From positions 558,001-622,000 of the forward strand of contig JROE01000002.1 of the NCBI GenBank assembly GCA_000783305.1: a stretch of DNA of 64,000 nucleotides. The letters are read 5' to 3'. Source of the DNA: Sphingobacteriaceae bacterium DW12 (GTDB taxonomy: Bacteria > Bacteroidota > Bacteroidia > Sphingobacteriales > Sphingobacteriaceae). The position numbers and the translations under genes are program-made. The notes below the pieces were generated by a model. The model worked only from the letters and a program-made list of their open reading frames with translations. It made no database searches and was not told the DNA's origin. Positions within the stretch are counted from its first letter, which is position 1, and each line of letters begins with the position of its first letter. Positions 8,042-17,100 of the stretch are shown here, piece by piece.

Positions 8042-9094
8042 TTAAACAGTTTTGTAATGTATCGTCGAGCACGCTCTTAATTGTTGAGCTGCAAATTCGG
8101 GTGTAATGTCGCGTTGGGGATTGGCCAACATTTCGTACCCTACCATGAATTTTTTAACCGTTGCAGAACGTAATAATGGTGGATAGAAATGCATGTGCCA
8201 ATGCCATTCGGGAAAATCTCCACTATTGACCGGAGCCTGATGCATACCGGCAGAATACGGGAACGATGTCTTAAATAGATTGTCATAACGTGTGGTCAGC
8301 AACTTCAATATGGAAGCTAAATCGTCCTTCTCTTGTGCGGTGAAATCTGTAATATGCTGAACAGCTCTTTTACTGACCACCATCATTTCGTAGGGCCAAG
8401 ATGCCCAAAAGGGCACAAGTGAGACAAACGAATCGTTTTCATCAATAATACGAATTTCCTTTTGAAGCTCCGCTTGAAGATATGCCGCCAACAAAGTTTT
8501 GCCATATTTATCAAAATATGTTTTTTGTCGCAAAGATTCTTTTTGAAGCTCTTCGGGTATTCCATTTTGCGCCCAAATCTGTCCATGTGGATGCGGATTG
8601 CTACAGCCCATTATAGCCCCTTTATTTTCAAATATTTGGATGTACTTAATCCAACCATTGCTAGATAAATCGCTATACTCCTGTTGCCAAACGTCCACCA
8701 CAGCCCTAATGGCGGCTACCTCCATTTCGGGTAAAGTCAAGTCATGACGAGGGGAGAAACTGATGACTTTACAGATTCCTTTTGCCACATCGGCAACAAA
8801 TAAGCCTTCTTCGTTGACAGCCCCATCAGGTGTCTCACTTAATAAAGCAGAGAAATCATTGACAAATACAAAACTTGCTTTATAATCGGGATTGGTATCT
8901 CCATCAGCTCTCACATTGGTCGGGCATAAGTAGCACTTCGGGTCATATGCTGGCCTTGAGTCCTGTGGAATATCCTCTACTTGGCCCTGCCAAGGTCTTT
9001 TACTTCTATGCGGAGAGACCAATACGCGCTCTCCGGTCAATATATTCAATCGGGTATGTGGATCTGAAGCAAGTTCAAATTCAGTATGTTTCAT
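8042..9094 (-). CDS. galT: Galactose-1-phosphate uridylyltransferase
   Basis: 350 aa, typical for the family. It exchanges UMP between UDP-glucose and galactose-1-phosphate. The active-site HPH motif (168-170, in SNPHPHGQIW) supplies the nucleophilic His, and a CxxC pair (54, 57) fits the structural zinc site. It is the middle gene of the galactose operon: 55 bp after the symporter and 1 bp before galK. The UDP-galactose epimerase (galE) is not in this window. Confidence 0.97.
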   Translation of the reverse strand: MKHTEFELASDPHTRLNILTGERVLVSPHRSKRPWQGQVEDIPQDSRPAYDPKCYLCPTNVRADGDTNPDYKASFVFVNDFSALLSETPDGAVNEEGLFVADVAKGICKVISFSPRHDLTLPEMEVAAIRAVVDVWQQEYSDLSSNGWIKYIQIFENKGAIMGCSNPHPHGQIWAQNGIPEELQKESLRQKTYFDKYGKTLLAAYLQAELQKEIRIIDENDSFVSLVPFWASWPYEMMVVSKRAVQHITDFTAQEKDDLASILKLLTTRYDNLFKTSFPYSAGMHQAPVNSGDFPEWHWHMHFYPPLLRSATVKKFMVGYEMLANPQRDITPEFAAQQLRACSTIHYKTV

Positions 9095-9149
9095 AAGGAT
9101 GTTAGCGTTTTTTTATTAAATTCTAATCTTCAATAGCTAAAAAGTAATT

Positions 9150-10811
9150 TTACCAAAAAAGAGTGTAAAGAGCTGCTGTGATACCGAGTACAATCAGTGC
9201 GCCAACAGCAAAAGAGGTGCTGGTTTTAAACATCTTAGTGTCTATCTCAAGTCCATTAGGTACTACTCCCCTACGATTATCAATGAAACTAATAATCACC
9301 ATACCTATCACACAGGCGATGAAAACAAATCCAACTCTGTCGATAAACGGAATCTCGTATATACCGCTCGCCGTCTTCACTGAGAACCCCGTGGATGCAA
9401 GAAAGGACAAATCAACATATTTTGGAAGAAATTTGAGGATGATAGACATAAGGAAACCTCCGATGGTGGCAAACAAAGCAGCATTGGAAGTTGTTTTTTT
9501 CCAGAAAAATCCCAATAAGAACATGGCAAATATACCTGGTGAAACAAAGCCTGTGTATTCTTGTATATATTGGAATCCGCCTTTTTTATCGATTCCCAAA
9601 TGAGGAGCAATCAATATGGCCAACACCATAGAAATTACGATGACAATTTTTCCTACGTTAACTAGTTTTCTCTCAGAAGCGTCCTTATCGAATAGCTTTT
9701 TGTATATATCCAAAGTAAATATAGTTGCCACACTATTCGCCTTTCCAGCGAGTGAAGCCACTACAGCTGCGGTTAATGCCGCGAATGAAAGTCCTTTTAG
9801 TCCTGTAGGCAACAAGCTCAATAATACAGGGTAAGCCCTATCAGGGTTGAGTTCGCCATTAGCCAACATCTCCTTTTGAAAAAGCCCGTCATTATACAAT
9901 ACCAATGCTGCAATACCGGGAAGTACCACGATGATAGGCATCAGAAGTTTAAGAACAGCAGCAAATAGCAAACCTCCTCTAGCGGTTTCTAAACTTGCAC
10001 CCAACGCACGCTGGGTAATATACTGATTACAGCCCCAATAGCTTAAGTTAATCACCCACATACCTCCTATCAATACACTCAGGCCTGGTAAATCTATATA
10101 ATTTTCATTTTCAGGCTTCAATATCATGTGGAAGTGATCGGCAGCTTTGTCTTGCACCAAGGCGAATCCGTCCAAAATACCGGAGCCTCCAAAATGGTCA
10201 GATACCAGATTTAGTGCTAGATAGGTAGTGGCCAAGCCACCAAGGATCAAGAAGAAAACCTGCACCACATCGGTATATCCAATCACCTTCATCCCACCTA
10301 ACGTGATAATGATGGCAAAGACTGCTAATCCAATCATACACATGTTAAAATCTAATCCAGAGATACTGGATACAGCCAACGCTCCTAAGAATAAAATAGA
10401 CGTAAGATTGACGACAATGTATAACAATAGCCAGAATACAGCCATAATCATGGACACAGTGCCGTTGTATCTCTGATTGAGAAACTGAGGCATCGTAAAT
10501 ATCTTATTCTTAAGATAGACGGGCAAAAAGAATACGGCTACGACAATAAGCGTGGCCGCTGCCATCCATTCGTAAGTGGCTATAGCCAGACCAATTTTGA
10601 AGCCAGAGCCACTCATCCCAATAAATTGCTCTGCCGAAATATTGGATGCAATCAATGACGCACCAATGGCCCACCAAGTCAATGAACCCTCAGCCAAAAA
10701 GTAATCTTTTGAGCCGCCAGAAGCTGATTTTTTCTTATAGTAAATATATAGACCGTAACCGGCTACAATGATAAAATAGAATAGGAAAACGATATAATCC
10801 TGTGTTTGCAT
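9150..10811 (-). CDS. Sodium/sugar symporter (SSS family), probably galactose importer
   Basis: 553 aa with about 14 membrane segments. The solute:sodium symporter family fits from the start (residues 8-25 membrane helix; ASLIASNISAEQFIGMSGSG about 50-70; GGMKVIGYTDVVQ about 170-185; AALTAAVVASLAGKANSVATIF about 340-360, in the SGLT Na-site region). It is first in a minus-strand operon with galT and galK, so galactose or a galactoside is the likely cargo (inference from context). No regulator gene is adjacent. Confidence 0.92.
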   Translation of the reverse strand: MQTQDYIVFLFYFIIVAGYGLYIYYKKKSASGGSKDYFLAEGSLTWWAIGASLIASNISAEQFIGMSGSGFKIGLAIATYEWMAAATLIVVAVFFLPVYLKNKIFTMPQFLNQRYNGTVSMIMAVFWLLLYIVVNLTSILFLGALAVSSISGLDFNMCMIGLAVFAIIITLGGMKVIGYTDVVQVFFLILGGLATTYLALNLVSDHFGGSGILDGFALVQDKAADHFHMILKPENENYIDLPGLSVLIGGMWVINLSYWGCNQYITQRALGASLETARGGLLFAAVLKLLMPIIVVLPGIAALVLYNDGLFQKEMLANGELNPDRAYPVLLSLLPTGLKGLSFAALTAAVVASLAGKANSVATIFTLDIYKKLFDKDASERKLVNVGKIVIVISMVLAILIAPHLGIDKKGGFQYIQEYTGFVSPGIFAMFLLGFFWKKTTSNAALFATIGGFLMSIILKFLPKYVDLSFLASTGFSVKTASGIYEIPFIDRVGFVFIACVIGMVIISFIDNRRGVVPNGLEIDTKMFKTSTSFAVGALIVLGITAALYTLFW

Positions 10812-11290
10812 AATATATAGATATTCAAAGTTTATAAACTGGTATGGGTTCCTATGTTGAGATCGATTATAATGTCAAAATACATATCGGTTGAAGAGAT
10901 GCTATTCATTATTTTCCAACGTCAAGACAATAGGTGTTGCATATTTATATTGGGTCACAAAGTGAGGCAATTGCCTTGTTTGTAAAAATTACACTAAGCT
11001 AGAATAATCTTGCGAGAAATCATAGTTATTTTTGGTGGTTTTTGTCTCAATTAGTATCACAATTGTCTCATTGTGCGTGATAAAAATGGTCTCTGGCAAT
11101 GGTTCTGACTTTTGTAACCCGATTCTTCGGGGCACGACTTTAGGATATGCCATACAGCTACCATACATTTTTTCAACCAAAAGGGGGATATACCGCTCAA
11201 GACTTAACATCTTTCAAAGAATTGGACAATAAAAAATCATCCTAATGAGAAGAAGGATGATGAATGCACGGCAGTTGGAAGCCACTAGCA
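10812..11290. other. 479-bp intergenic region upstream of the galactose operon
   Basis: Should hold the gal operon promoter. It contains two weak opposed frames (10989-11210 and 11032-11232) that I do not accept as genes, an imperfect dyad around 11056-11081 (ATCAC/GTGAT outside, CACAAT/ATTGTG inside) that could be an operator, and the DUF1232 gene terminator at 11231-11261. Confidence 0.5.
11231..11261 (-). terminator. Intrinsic terminator of the DUF1232 gene
   Basis: 8-bp stem (11236-11243 with 11254-11261), 10-nt loop, followed on the minus strand by a T-rich run (ATTTTTTATT). Confidence 0.7.
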
Positions 11291-11659
11291 TCAAGCTGTC
11301 ACAGGACGCTGTTTAAATAGTTTGTATTTCTTAATTTCCTCAGAGAGCTTGGCTACAGCATAGCCCACGATAGTCACATCATCCAACCAACCTACGATAG
11401 GCAGCACGTCTGGCACGGCGTCTAAGGGGGATATAACATACACAATTGTAGCAATGATGACCGACATATTCCACTTATTCATATGATAACGTCCTGCAAA
11501 CACATCTTTACACATTGCAATGAGAAGTTTGAACTCGTCAACCTTTCCATCTAAATAACTAGCCTTATTCTCAGCAATATCTAAATCTCCAGCATTGATT
11601 TTGTGATTCTTGAAGAGTTCGAACAACAGTATCGCCTTATTAAAATAGGTTTTTTTCAT
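11291..11659 (-). CDS. DUF1232 (YkvA-like) small membrane protein
   Basis: 122 aa. The DUF1232 signature is clear near residues 75-95 (SPLDAVPDVLPIVGWLDD), overlapping the hydrophobic segment that follows VIIATIVYVI. The family is widespread and of unknown function, usually a small membrane-associated protein. Monocistronic, ending in an intrinsic terminator. No neighbour suggests a role. Confidence 0.88.
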   Translation of the reverse strand: MKKTYFNKAILLFELFKNHKINAGDLDIAENKASYLDGKVDEFKLLIAMCKDVFAGRYHMNKWNMSVIIATIVYVISPLDAVPDVLPIVGWLDDVTIVGYAVAKLSEEIKKYKLFKQRPVTA

Positions 11660-12018
11660 TTATTTAATAGTGAATGTTAGCTTCCATTGTATTATTGAGT
11701 TCATTCTTACGTACCCAATCATTTACGTCTTGATTTGTCTCTACGGTTTTATTCTGAACACAAATTTACAATGAATGATACTAAGAACCTATCATAGTTT
11801 AATCATTTTATCGGAACCAGTACACGAACTCCTTACATCATCTTCCAAAAATAAAATCTTAACGGGTTTGTCCTTTATTTAGAAAGCACAACTATTATTG
11901 GGTTAACAACTGCTTCCAAATTACCTCGGAGCACAATCCTCTGTGTAAACGCCATTATAAACAGACAGCTAATAATCAAGGAAGTAGAACAAAAAAAGTG
12001 CTGATGACTCAGCACTTT
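11660..12018. other. 359-bp intergenic region
   Basis: No credible frame. It has a minus-strand -7-like element (TAAATTTG on minus, 11761-11768), about 100 bp before the DUF1232 start, and the terminator of the 12294-12019 gene at its right end. Otherwise I see nothing. Confidence 0.4.
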
Positions 12019-12020
12019 TT
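11993..12020 (-). terminator. Intrinsic terminator overlapping the stop codon of the 91-aa gene
   Basis: 12-bp perfect stem (11993-12004 with 12009-12020), 4-nt loop, followed on the minus strand by T runs. Its 5' arm begins inside the stop codon of the gene. Confidence 0.85.
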
Positions 12021-12294
12021 AATAAGCTATTTCGATTATCGATTTCAGAGGAATCAATACACCACTCTTTATCTGTAGATACCGATCGGTCACAGACCAT
12101 ACGGTGGTCTCGATACGCTTTGGTCCGTCGACAGTCTGAAATACAATAGTTGTTTTAGATTTAAATGCATTTCCCAACCGCAATGCTCCCTCAAGTTTAT
12201 CTTTCAATAGATCGGAATGGTCTTCATCGGCAGGTATAATCTTATATTTCGGCAATTCTTCTTTCGCTATTAATTCTCCAATCATCATAATCAT
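12019..12294 (-). CDS. Small conserved Bacteroidota protein of unknown function
   Basis: 91 aa with no leader or membrane segment. The middle and end (TTIVFQTVDGPKRIETTVW, then LQIKSGVLIPLKSIIEI) read as a compact beta-rich domain I have seen in small Bacteroidota proteins, but no function is known to me. Starts at Met1, Met3 or Met4 are all possible. Monocistronic with a strong terminator overlapping the stop. Confidence 0.7.
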   Translation of the reverse strand: MIMMIGELIAKEELPKYKIIPADEDHSDLLKDKLEGALRLGNAFKSKTTIVFQTVDGPKRIETTVWSVTDRYLQIKSGVLIPLKSIIEIAY

Positions 12295-12471
12295 TAGTTT
12301 TAAGTATATTTTAAGAACCCTCTCATAAGGTACAAACGAACTTTTTATTTCCTTTTGTATCCGTTAAGCTAAATTTAAATATTGTTTGATAGATAAGCAA
12401 TAGCAATTCGTATTTTTTCGTTTACACGATGTGTTTTGATGAAGAGATTAAGATTTTGTGACATTTCGCTT

Positions 12472-12479
12472 ATCTTTGA
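12472..12479 (+). promoter_or_regulatory. TAnnTTTG -7 element directly before the thioesterase gene
   Basis: TATCTTTG matches the Bacteroidota -7 consensus and ends 4 nt before the ATG at 12484. No good -33 TTG at the expected distance. Confidence 0.4.
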
Positions 12480-12483
12480 TTAC

Positions 12484-13221
12484 ATGGCAATACAAGAAAG
12501 ACCTTCGACTTACGAAAAAGACTGGGAAGTGAACTTTACTCACTGTTATGCAAATGGATTGATCAAGTTTTCGGAAATCAGCAATATGCTGCAGATTACA
12601 GCGGGAGAGCATGCAATTGCAGCTGGTTTCGGTTTTTTTGAAATGGCCAATAACAACCAAGCATGGGTGCTAAGCAGAATCCGAATGGAAGTGGAGCATC
12701 TCCCAAAATGGCTAGACCATATCACCATCAAGACCTGGATACAGGAGTTTCAGGGTGCCCGCTCAATTCGCAATTTTGAGGTGTGGAGAAAAGGAAAACG
12801 CTACCTCACGGCTACGACATATTGGGCCGTAATTAATACGCTTAAAAGGACATCCGAAGACCTGGCAATACCTACGGTCGGATTTGAAACCTACCCCTTA
12901 CAAATAGCTACCTCCAAACCTTTCTCTCGACTGGATATACACAGAGATACCGCTGTCGTAAAGAATCATCAAGTGGTATTATCTGATCTGGATATAGTTA
13001 AACATGTAAACAATGTCAAATATATGGAATGGTGCCTAGATACCTTAAAACCTGAATTAGTACTAGAGAATAATATCCGAGCACTAGAAATGAATTATCT
13101 CCGGGAATTGCGGTATGACGATTGGGTGGAGATATCGAGTTCACATACGGACAATGAAATCTTCTTCAAAATCAAGAAAGATGAAAAAATAAATTTTCTA
13201 ATGCAAATCGAACTAAAATAG
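12484..13221 (+). CDS. Acyl-ACP thioesterase (FatA/FatB-like)
   Basis: 245 aa. It hydrolyses acyl-ACP to free fatty acid. Two hot-dog domains are visible: about 8-135 (begins WEVNFTHCYANGLIKFSEI, with the helix around GEHA) and about 150-245 (HQVVLSDLDIVKHVNNVKYMEW, the conserved D..HVNN..Y segment of the family). I chose the ATG at 12484 over an in-frame ATG at 12436 because homologous domains start here and a -7 promoter element lies between the two. A convergent hairpin terminator overlaps the stop. Confidence 0.88.
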   Translation: MAIQERPSTYEKDWEVNFTHCYANGLIKFSEISNMLQITAGEHAIAAGFGFFEMANNNQAWVLSRIRMEVEHLPKWLDHITIKTWIQEFQGARSIRNFEVWRKGKRYLTATTYWAVINTLKRTSEDLAIPTVGFETYPLQIATSKPFSRLDIHRDTAVVKNHQVVLSDLDIVKHVNNVKYMEWCLDTLKPELVLENNIRALEMNYLRELRYDDWVEISSSHTDNEIFFKIKKDEKINFLMQIELK

Positions 13222-13250
13222 GAAAAGGGGTGTAAAACCCCTTTTCCTAT
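13218..13250. terminator. 13-bp hairpin between convergent genes
   Basis: Perfect stem 13218-13230 with 13238-13250, 7-nt loop. It overlaps the thioesterase stop codon and serves the gene arriving from the other strand (stop 13271). Confidence 0.75.
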
Positions 13251-13270
13251 TCATTGATACAATTATTTAA

Positions 13271-13903
13271 CTATAGCGCCCAAGCGTGTTCACCCTTTTT
13301 ATAAGGATAGTTACCGTCGAATTTACCTGGAATTTTGACGTAGCGAAGTGCCTTTGTAGACCCTAGCTCCGAACTAAAAAATCCTGTAAGTGTCAACTGT
13401 TTGAACATTGTGAACCAATGTGGGGGAAGACTCTCTGGTACGCGATACATCTCATTTTGCTTAAGTGCTTCTTTCTCACGTTTCTCCTTTGTCTCTTCGC
13501 CCTGTTTTCTATTAAATTCGCCAGCCTCTTTGTCCAGAGTATTGACAAATTTGGTTTGATCTTCTTTGCTCAATTCCTGAAATTTTTTCCCGAAATCTTT
13601 TTTAGCGCGATCATCCACACCATTAATACCTTCTAAGAAAGCTTTTTGATGTGCTTCATTATAACAGTCCCTAATCATCACCGGAATGAAGTCACCAACT
13701 CCTGCTTCTTTCGCACCTGGAGTACTTGTTTTTGGGAGAATTGCTTCCGCAAGGTCACCTAAAAAATCTGTCGATTCTTTTGTAAAAAGCGCCTCCACAT
13801 CTTTGGATGCAGAACGGCTACAACCTTCCAAGAAAAGATTGGCTCCGATCACGGCTCCCCCCATTATGAAGGCAACCCTTTGTAATGCTTCTCTTCTATT
13901 CAT
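13271..13903 (-). CDS. Gluconate 2-dehydrogenase subunit 3-like protein, Tat leader with lipobox-like end
   Basis: 210 aa. The leader (NRREALQR, residues 2-9, then a hydrophobic stretch ending FLEGCS) is Tat-like and ends in a possible lipobox Cys (about 28). The rest, including DFIPVMIRDCYNEAHQKAF, matches the small gamma subunit of membrane FAD sugar dehydrogenases. In that family the small subunit carries the Tat signal and helps fold and export the GMC catalytic subunit, which here is encoded at 15384-17069 and has no leader of its own. Last gene of the eight-gene run, 27 bp after a Gfo/Idh/MocA gene. Confidence 0.85.
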   Translation of the reverse strand: MNRREALQRVAFIMGGAVIGANLFLEGCSRSASKDVEALFTKESTDFLGDLAEAILPKTSTPGAKEAGVGDFIPVMIRDCYNEAHQKAFLEGINGVDDRAKKDFGKKFQELSKEDQTKFVNTLDKEAGEFNRKQGEETKEKREKEALKQNEMYRVPESLPPHWFTMFKQLTLTGFFSSELGSTKALRYVKIPGKFDGNYPYKKGEHAWAL

Positions 13904-13930
13904 ATCTTTTTATCGTAGTAAAACGTAAAA

Positions 13931-15361
13931 TTAAAATTTGTAATTTATATCCCAACCTGTACGGTACTGTCTCTTCACAAACTGATTGACAGCATCGAAG
14001 TTGGTTACTTTCATTTGATTGTTGTCCCACAACAATTTCAAATTACGTCCTGGATATTTACCATCTATTTTCATATCGGCTCCGCGAATTGCCAAATTGG
14101 CCATCAACAAAGCTTCAGTCAATGGTCCGGAAATCTCGAAAGGTGCACTGACTTCTTTTTTACCGTACCCAGCAAGGCATGCCTCTACCCATTGTCCGTA
14201 GTGTCCACTTGCAGCTCCTGGTACTCTTTCATATTTTTGAGCCACCTGCTCCACTCGGCTTGTTGGTAGCAAGCGAGCATTGTCGCCATATGTATCGGCT
14301 AGAATCTTTCCTTTGGTACCGACCAATAAGATACCGTTTCCACCATCACCAAAGATTTCATTAGCACCCAATTCATCAGGTCTTGGAGGTTGAATACCAC
14401 CGTCCATCCAATGTAAAGTAACAGGTAGTTTGGTACGTGTACCTTTAGGGAATGTCAATGTCGCGTGACTTGATGGCGGACAGCTTTCTGGGAAATATCC
14501 TCTTTTGAACTCATCTACATATACCGTCCCGACACTTGCTTGAACATCTTGAACATATGTCAAACCTAATGTACTGAAAGGGACCTCCAATAGGTGGCAT
14601 CCCATATCACCCAAAGCTCCTGTACCGTAATCCCACCAACCTCTCCAGTTGAATGGAACTAATTTTTCGATATAATCTTTTTGAGGAGCTGTCCCTAACC
14701 ATAGATCCCAATCCAATTCCTTCGGAATTTCTCCTTTGCCTGTAGGCCAAGGAATACCTGAAGGCCATACAGGTCTATCTGTCCAACAATATACAGTATG
14801 TACATCTCCGATAATACCAGCTTCATACCATTCACGAATCTGTCTAGGCCCATCATTAGATGCTCCTTGATTACCCATTTGGGTGACAACTTTATATTTT
14901 TTTGCAGCATCGGTCAATGCGCGAGCTTCCCATACATCATGTGTCAATGGTTTCTGTACGTATACGTGCTTACCCAACTGCATCGCAGCCAACGATTGAA
15001 TCGCATGATTGTGATCAGGTGTGGATATGGACACAGCGTCAATATGCTTGTGCTCTTTGTCCAACATCTCTCTGTAATCTTTATAATACTTTGCCTTCGG
15101 GAATTTCTTCACTGATCCGGCAGCTCTTCTATCATCTACGTCACAAAGGTAGGCTATCTCTGCTTTACCACTGGCATAGAAAGAGGCTATATCACTAGAC
15201 CCTTTACCGCCAACACCAATACCTGCAATCTGCAATTTATCACTTGGCGCGATAAAACCTGTCCCACCAAGTACATGGCGTGGCACAATCATAAAAGCTG
15301 CTGCTGCTGTTGCAGCGGATTTAATAAAGTCTCTTCTAGACTTACTGTTATCGTTGTTCAT
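13931..15361 (-). CDS. Gfo/Idh/MocA family oxidoreductase with QKP motif, Tat-exported
   Basis: 476 aa. Tat leader SRRDFIKS (8-15) with an Ala-rich hydrophobic stretch. NAD-binding GIGVGGKG at 47-54. The usual EKP motif reads QKP (136-138), a subfamily trait that keeps the catalytic-region Lys. The length and C-terminal architecture resemble the 472-aa protein at 1477-2895, so the two are probably paralogues. It sits between the GMC dehydrogenase (22-bp gap) and its subunit 3 (27-bp gap), implying action on the same oxidised sugar. Its substrate is unknown. Confidence 0.88.
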   Translation of the reverse strand: MNNDNSKSRRDFIKSAATAAAAFMIVPRHVLGGTGFIAPSDKLQIAGIGVGGKGSSDIASFYASGKAEIAYLCDVDDRRAAGSVKKFPKAKYYKDYREMLDKEHKHIDAVSISTPDHNHAIQSLAAMQLGKHVYVQKPLTHDVWEARALTDAAKKYKVVTQMGNQGASNDGPRQIREWYEAGIIGDVHTVYCWTDRPVWPSGIPWPTGKGEIPKELDWDLWLGTAPQKDYIEKLVPFNWRGWWDYGTGALGDMGCHLLEVPFSTLGLTYVQDVQASVGTVYVDEFKRGYFPESCPPSSHATLTFPKGTRTKLPVTLHWMDGGIQPPRPDELGANEIFGDGGNGILLVGTKGKILADTYGDNARLLPTSRVEQVAQKYERVPGAASGHYGQWVEACLAGYGKKEVSAPFEISGPLTEALLMANLAIRGADMKIDGKYPGRNLKLLWDNNQMKVTNFDAVNQFVKRQYRTGWDINYKF

Positions 15362-15383
15362 AATGTTTAGTTTTCGTTTTTGG

Positions 15384-17069
15384 TTATAGGTTACCTTTTT
15401 TCAGCTCACTAACTGCAAAATCGACGGCACGAGCTGTTAATGCCATATAAGTAAGAGAAGGGTTGACACAAGCACCCGAAGCCATTGCAGCACCATCTGT
15501 AACAAATACGTTCTTGGCATCCCAGACTTGGTTATTACCATTTAAAACAGAATTCTTAGGATCCGTACCCATACGTGCAGTACCCATCTCATGAATACCC
15601 TGACCAAAGCCATAGACATTGTCATAAGTATACACATCTTTGACGCCAATCGTTTCCAACATATCCTTCATCTCCTCCTGCATGTCTTTACGCATCTTAA
15701 TTTCGTTATCTCTGATCTCTACATCGAACGAAAGTACAGGTAATCCCCATTTATCTTTTGCTGTCTTATCTAATGTAACCTTATTCTCATGATAAGGCAA
15801 TATCTCTCCAAAAGCCGTAAAACCAATATTCCAGCCGCCTGGTTCAAGGATAGCATCTTTCCAATCACCACCGACATTCATTTCGGCTACTTCTCCTGAC
15901 CAACGTCCGCGACTGGCACCACCTTGGTATCCAAAACCACGTACATAATCGCGTTTCTTGGTATCTCCATCGACGTTGACAAAGCGAGGAACGTAAATAC
16001 CATTGGGTCTTCTACCAAAGGTATACTTATCTTCATAACCTTCAACGGAACCACCTGCACCACAACGGAAATGGTGATCCATCAGATTATGTCCCAATTG
16101 ACCACTGCTACTTCCCAATCCTCCTTCCCATACGTCTGTTGCCGAGTTCATCAACACCCATGTAGAATTCAATGCTGAAGCACAGACAAAAATTACTTTT
16201 GCGAAGTACTCGTAGGTCTTATTCGTTTCTGCATCCACAATCTCAACACCTTTTGCTTTCTTGGTATCTTTGTCGTAGATGATATTTTTCACGATTGAAA
16301 ATGGTCTTAAGGTAAGGTTACCTGTCTTGACAGCTGCTGGTAAAGTCGCAGATTGGGTACTAAAATATGCACCAAAGTTACAACCTAACCAACATTGATT
16401 TTGATATTGACAGTTCACACGATCGTGATGAGGAACTGTAAGATTTGCAGTTCTTCCCATTATGAAATGGCGTTTACCACCATACTGACCTTTCAATCGA
16501 GCAGCCAAATCTTTTTCCACGATATTCATCTCCATGGCAGGCATAAAATCACCGTCGGGCAATACATCCAGTCCATCTCTATTACCAGATATACCTGCAA
16601 ATTTTTCAGCATAACTGTACCAAGGTGCAATATCTTTGTAGCGTATAGGCCAATCGGTACCATGTCCATCTTTAGCGTTGGCTTCGAAATCTAAATCTGA
16701 AAAACGATAACTCTGTCTTCCCCACATAAGAGAACGTCCACCTACGTGGTAACCACGATACCAATCAAATCGTTTGACCTCTGTATACGGGCTTTCTTTT
16801 TCGTTGACCCAATAGTCTAGATTTTTCTCATTCAAGGGATAATCGCGACTCAGTACGGGGTAATCTTTGATCATCTGTTGAGTACGCCCACCCCTATGTG
16901 GAAAATCCCAAGAATTCTTATTGGGCGATGGGTAATCTTTGATGTGCTCAATATTACGTCCGCGCTCCAGTACAATTGTTTTAAGACCTTTTTCGGTTAG
17001 TTCTTTTGCAGCCCAACCGCCACTGATTCCAGAACCGATGACAATTGCATCATAAACATTATCTGCCAT
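15384..17069 (-). CDS. GMC-family FAD sugar dehydrogenase (gluconate/glucoside dehydrogenase type)
   Basis: 561 aa. The FAD Rossmann motif GSGISG is at 12-17, with a second FAD contact GGRSLMWG at 110-117. The active-site pair is His493 (GIHEMG) and Asn536 (ACVNPS). Three cysteines, Cys220, Cys226 and Cys230 (C-x5-C-x3-C), lie where FAD-glucose dehydrogenases bind a 3Fe-4S cluster. There is no leader, so export would piggyback on subunit 3 at 13271-13903. Family members oxidise gluconate, glucose or glycosides (C3 in glucoside-3-dehydrogenases). The neighbours favour glycoside oxidation (inference). No cytochrome c partner is nearby. Confidence 0.9.
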   Translation of the reverse strand: MADNVYDAIVIGSGISGGWAAKELTEKGLKTIVLERGRNIEHIKDYPSPNKNSWDFPHRGGRTQQMIKDYPVLSRDYPLNEKNLDYWVNEKESPYTEVKRFDWYRGYHVGGRSLMWGRQSYRFSDLDFEANAKDGHGTDWPIRYKDIAPWYSYAEKFAGISGNRDGLDVLPDGDFMPAMEMNIVEKDLAARLKGQYGGKRHFIMGRTANLTVPHHDRVNCQYQNQCWLGCNFGAYFSTQSATLPAAVKTGNLTLRPFSIVKNIIYDKDTKKAKGVEIVDAETNKTYEYFAKVIFVCASALNSTWVLMNSATDVWEGGLGSSSGQLGHNLMDHHFRCGAGGSVEGYEDKYTFGRRPNGIYVPRFVNVDGDTKKRDYVRGFGYQGGASRGRWSGEVAEMNVGGDWKDAILEPGGWNIGFTAFGEILPYHENKVTLDKTAKDKWGLPVLSFDVEIRDNEIKMRKDMQEEMKDMLETIGVKDVYTYDNVYGFGQGIHEMGTARMGTDPKNSVLNGNNQVWDAKNVFVTDGAAMASGACVNPSLTYMALTARAVDFAVSELKKGNL

Positions 17070-17100
17070 ATCTCTTCTCTTAAATTAGTTATTGTTTCTT

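Noticed and set aside
10989..11232. Two opposed small frames (73 aa minus, 66 aa plus) upstream of the galactose operon
   Set aside because: They overlap each other, look random in composition, and lie in what should be a promoter region.
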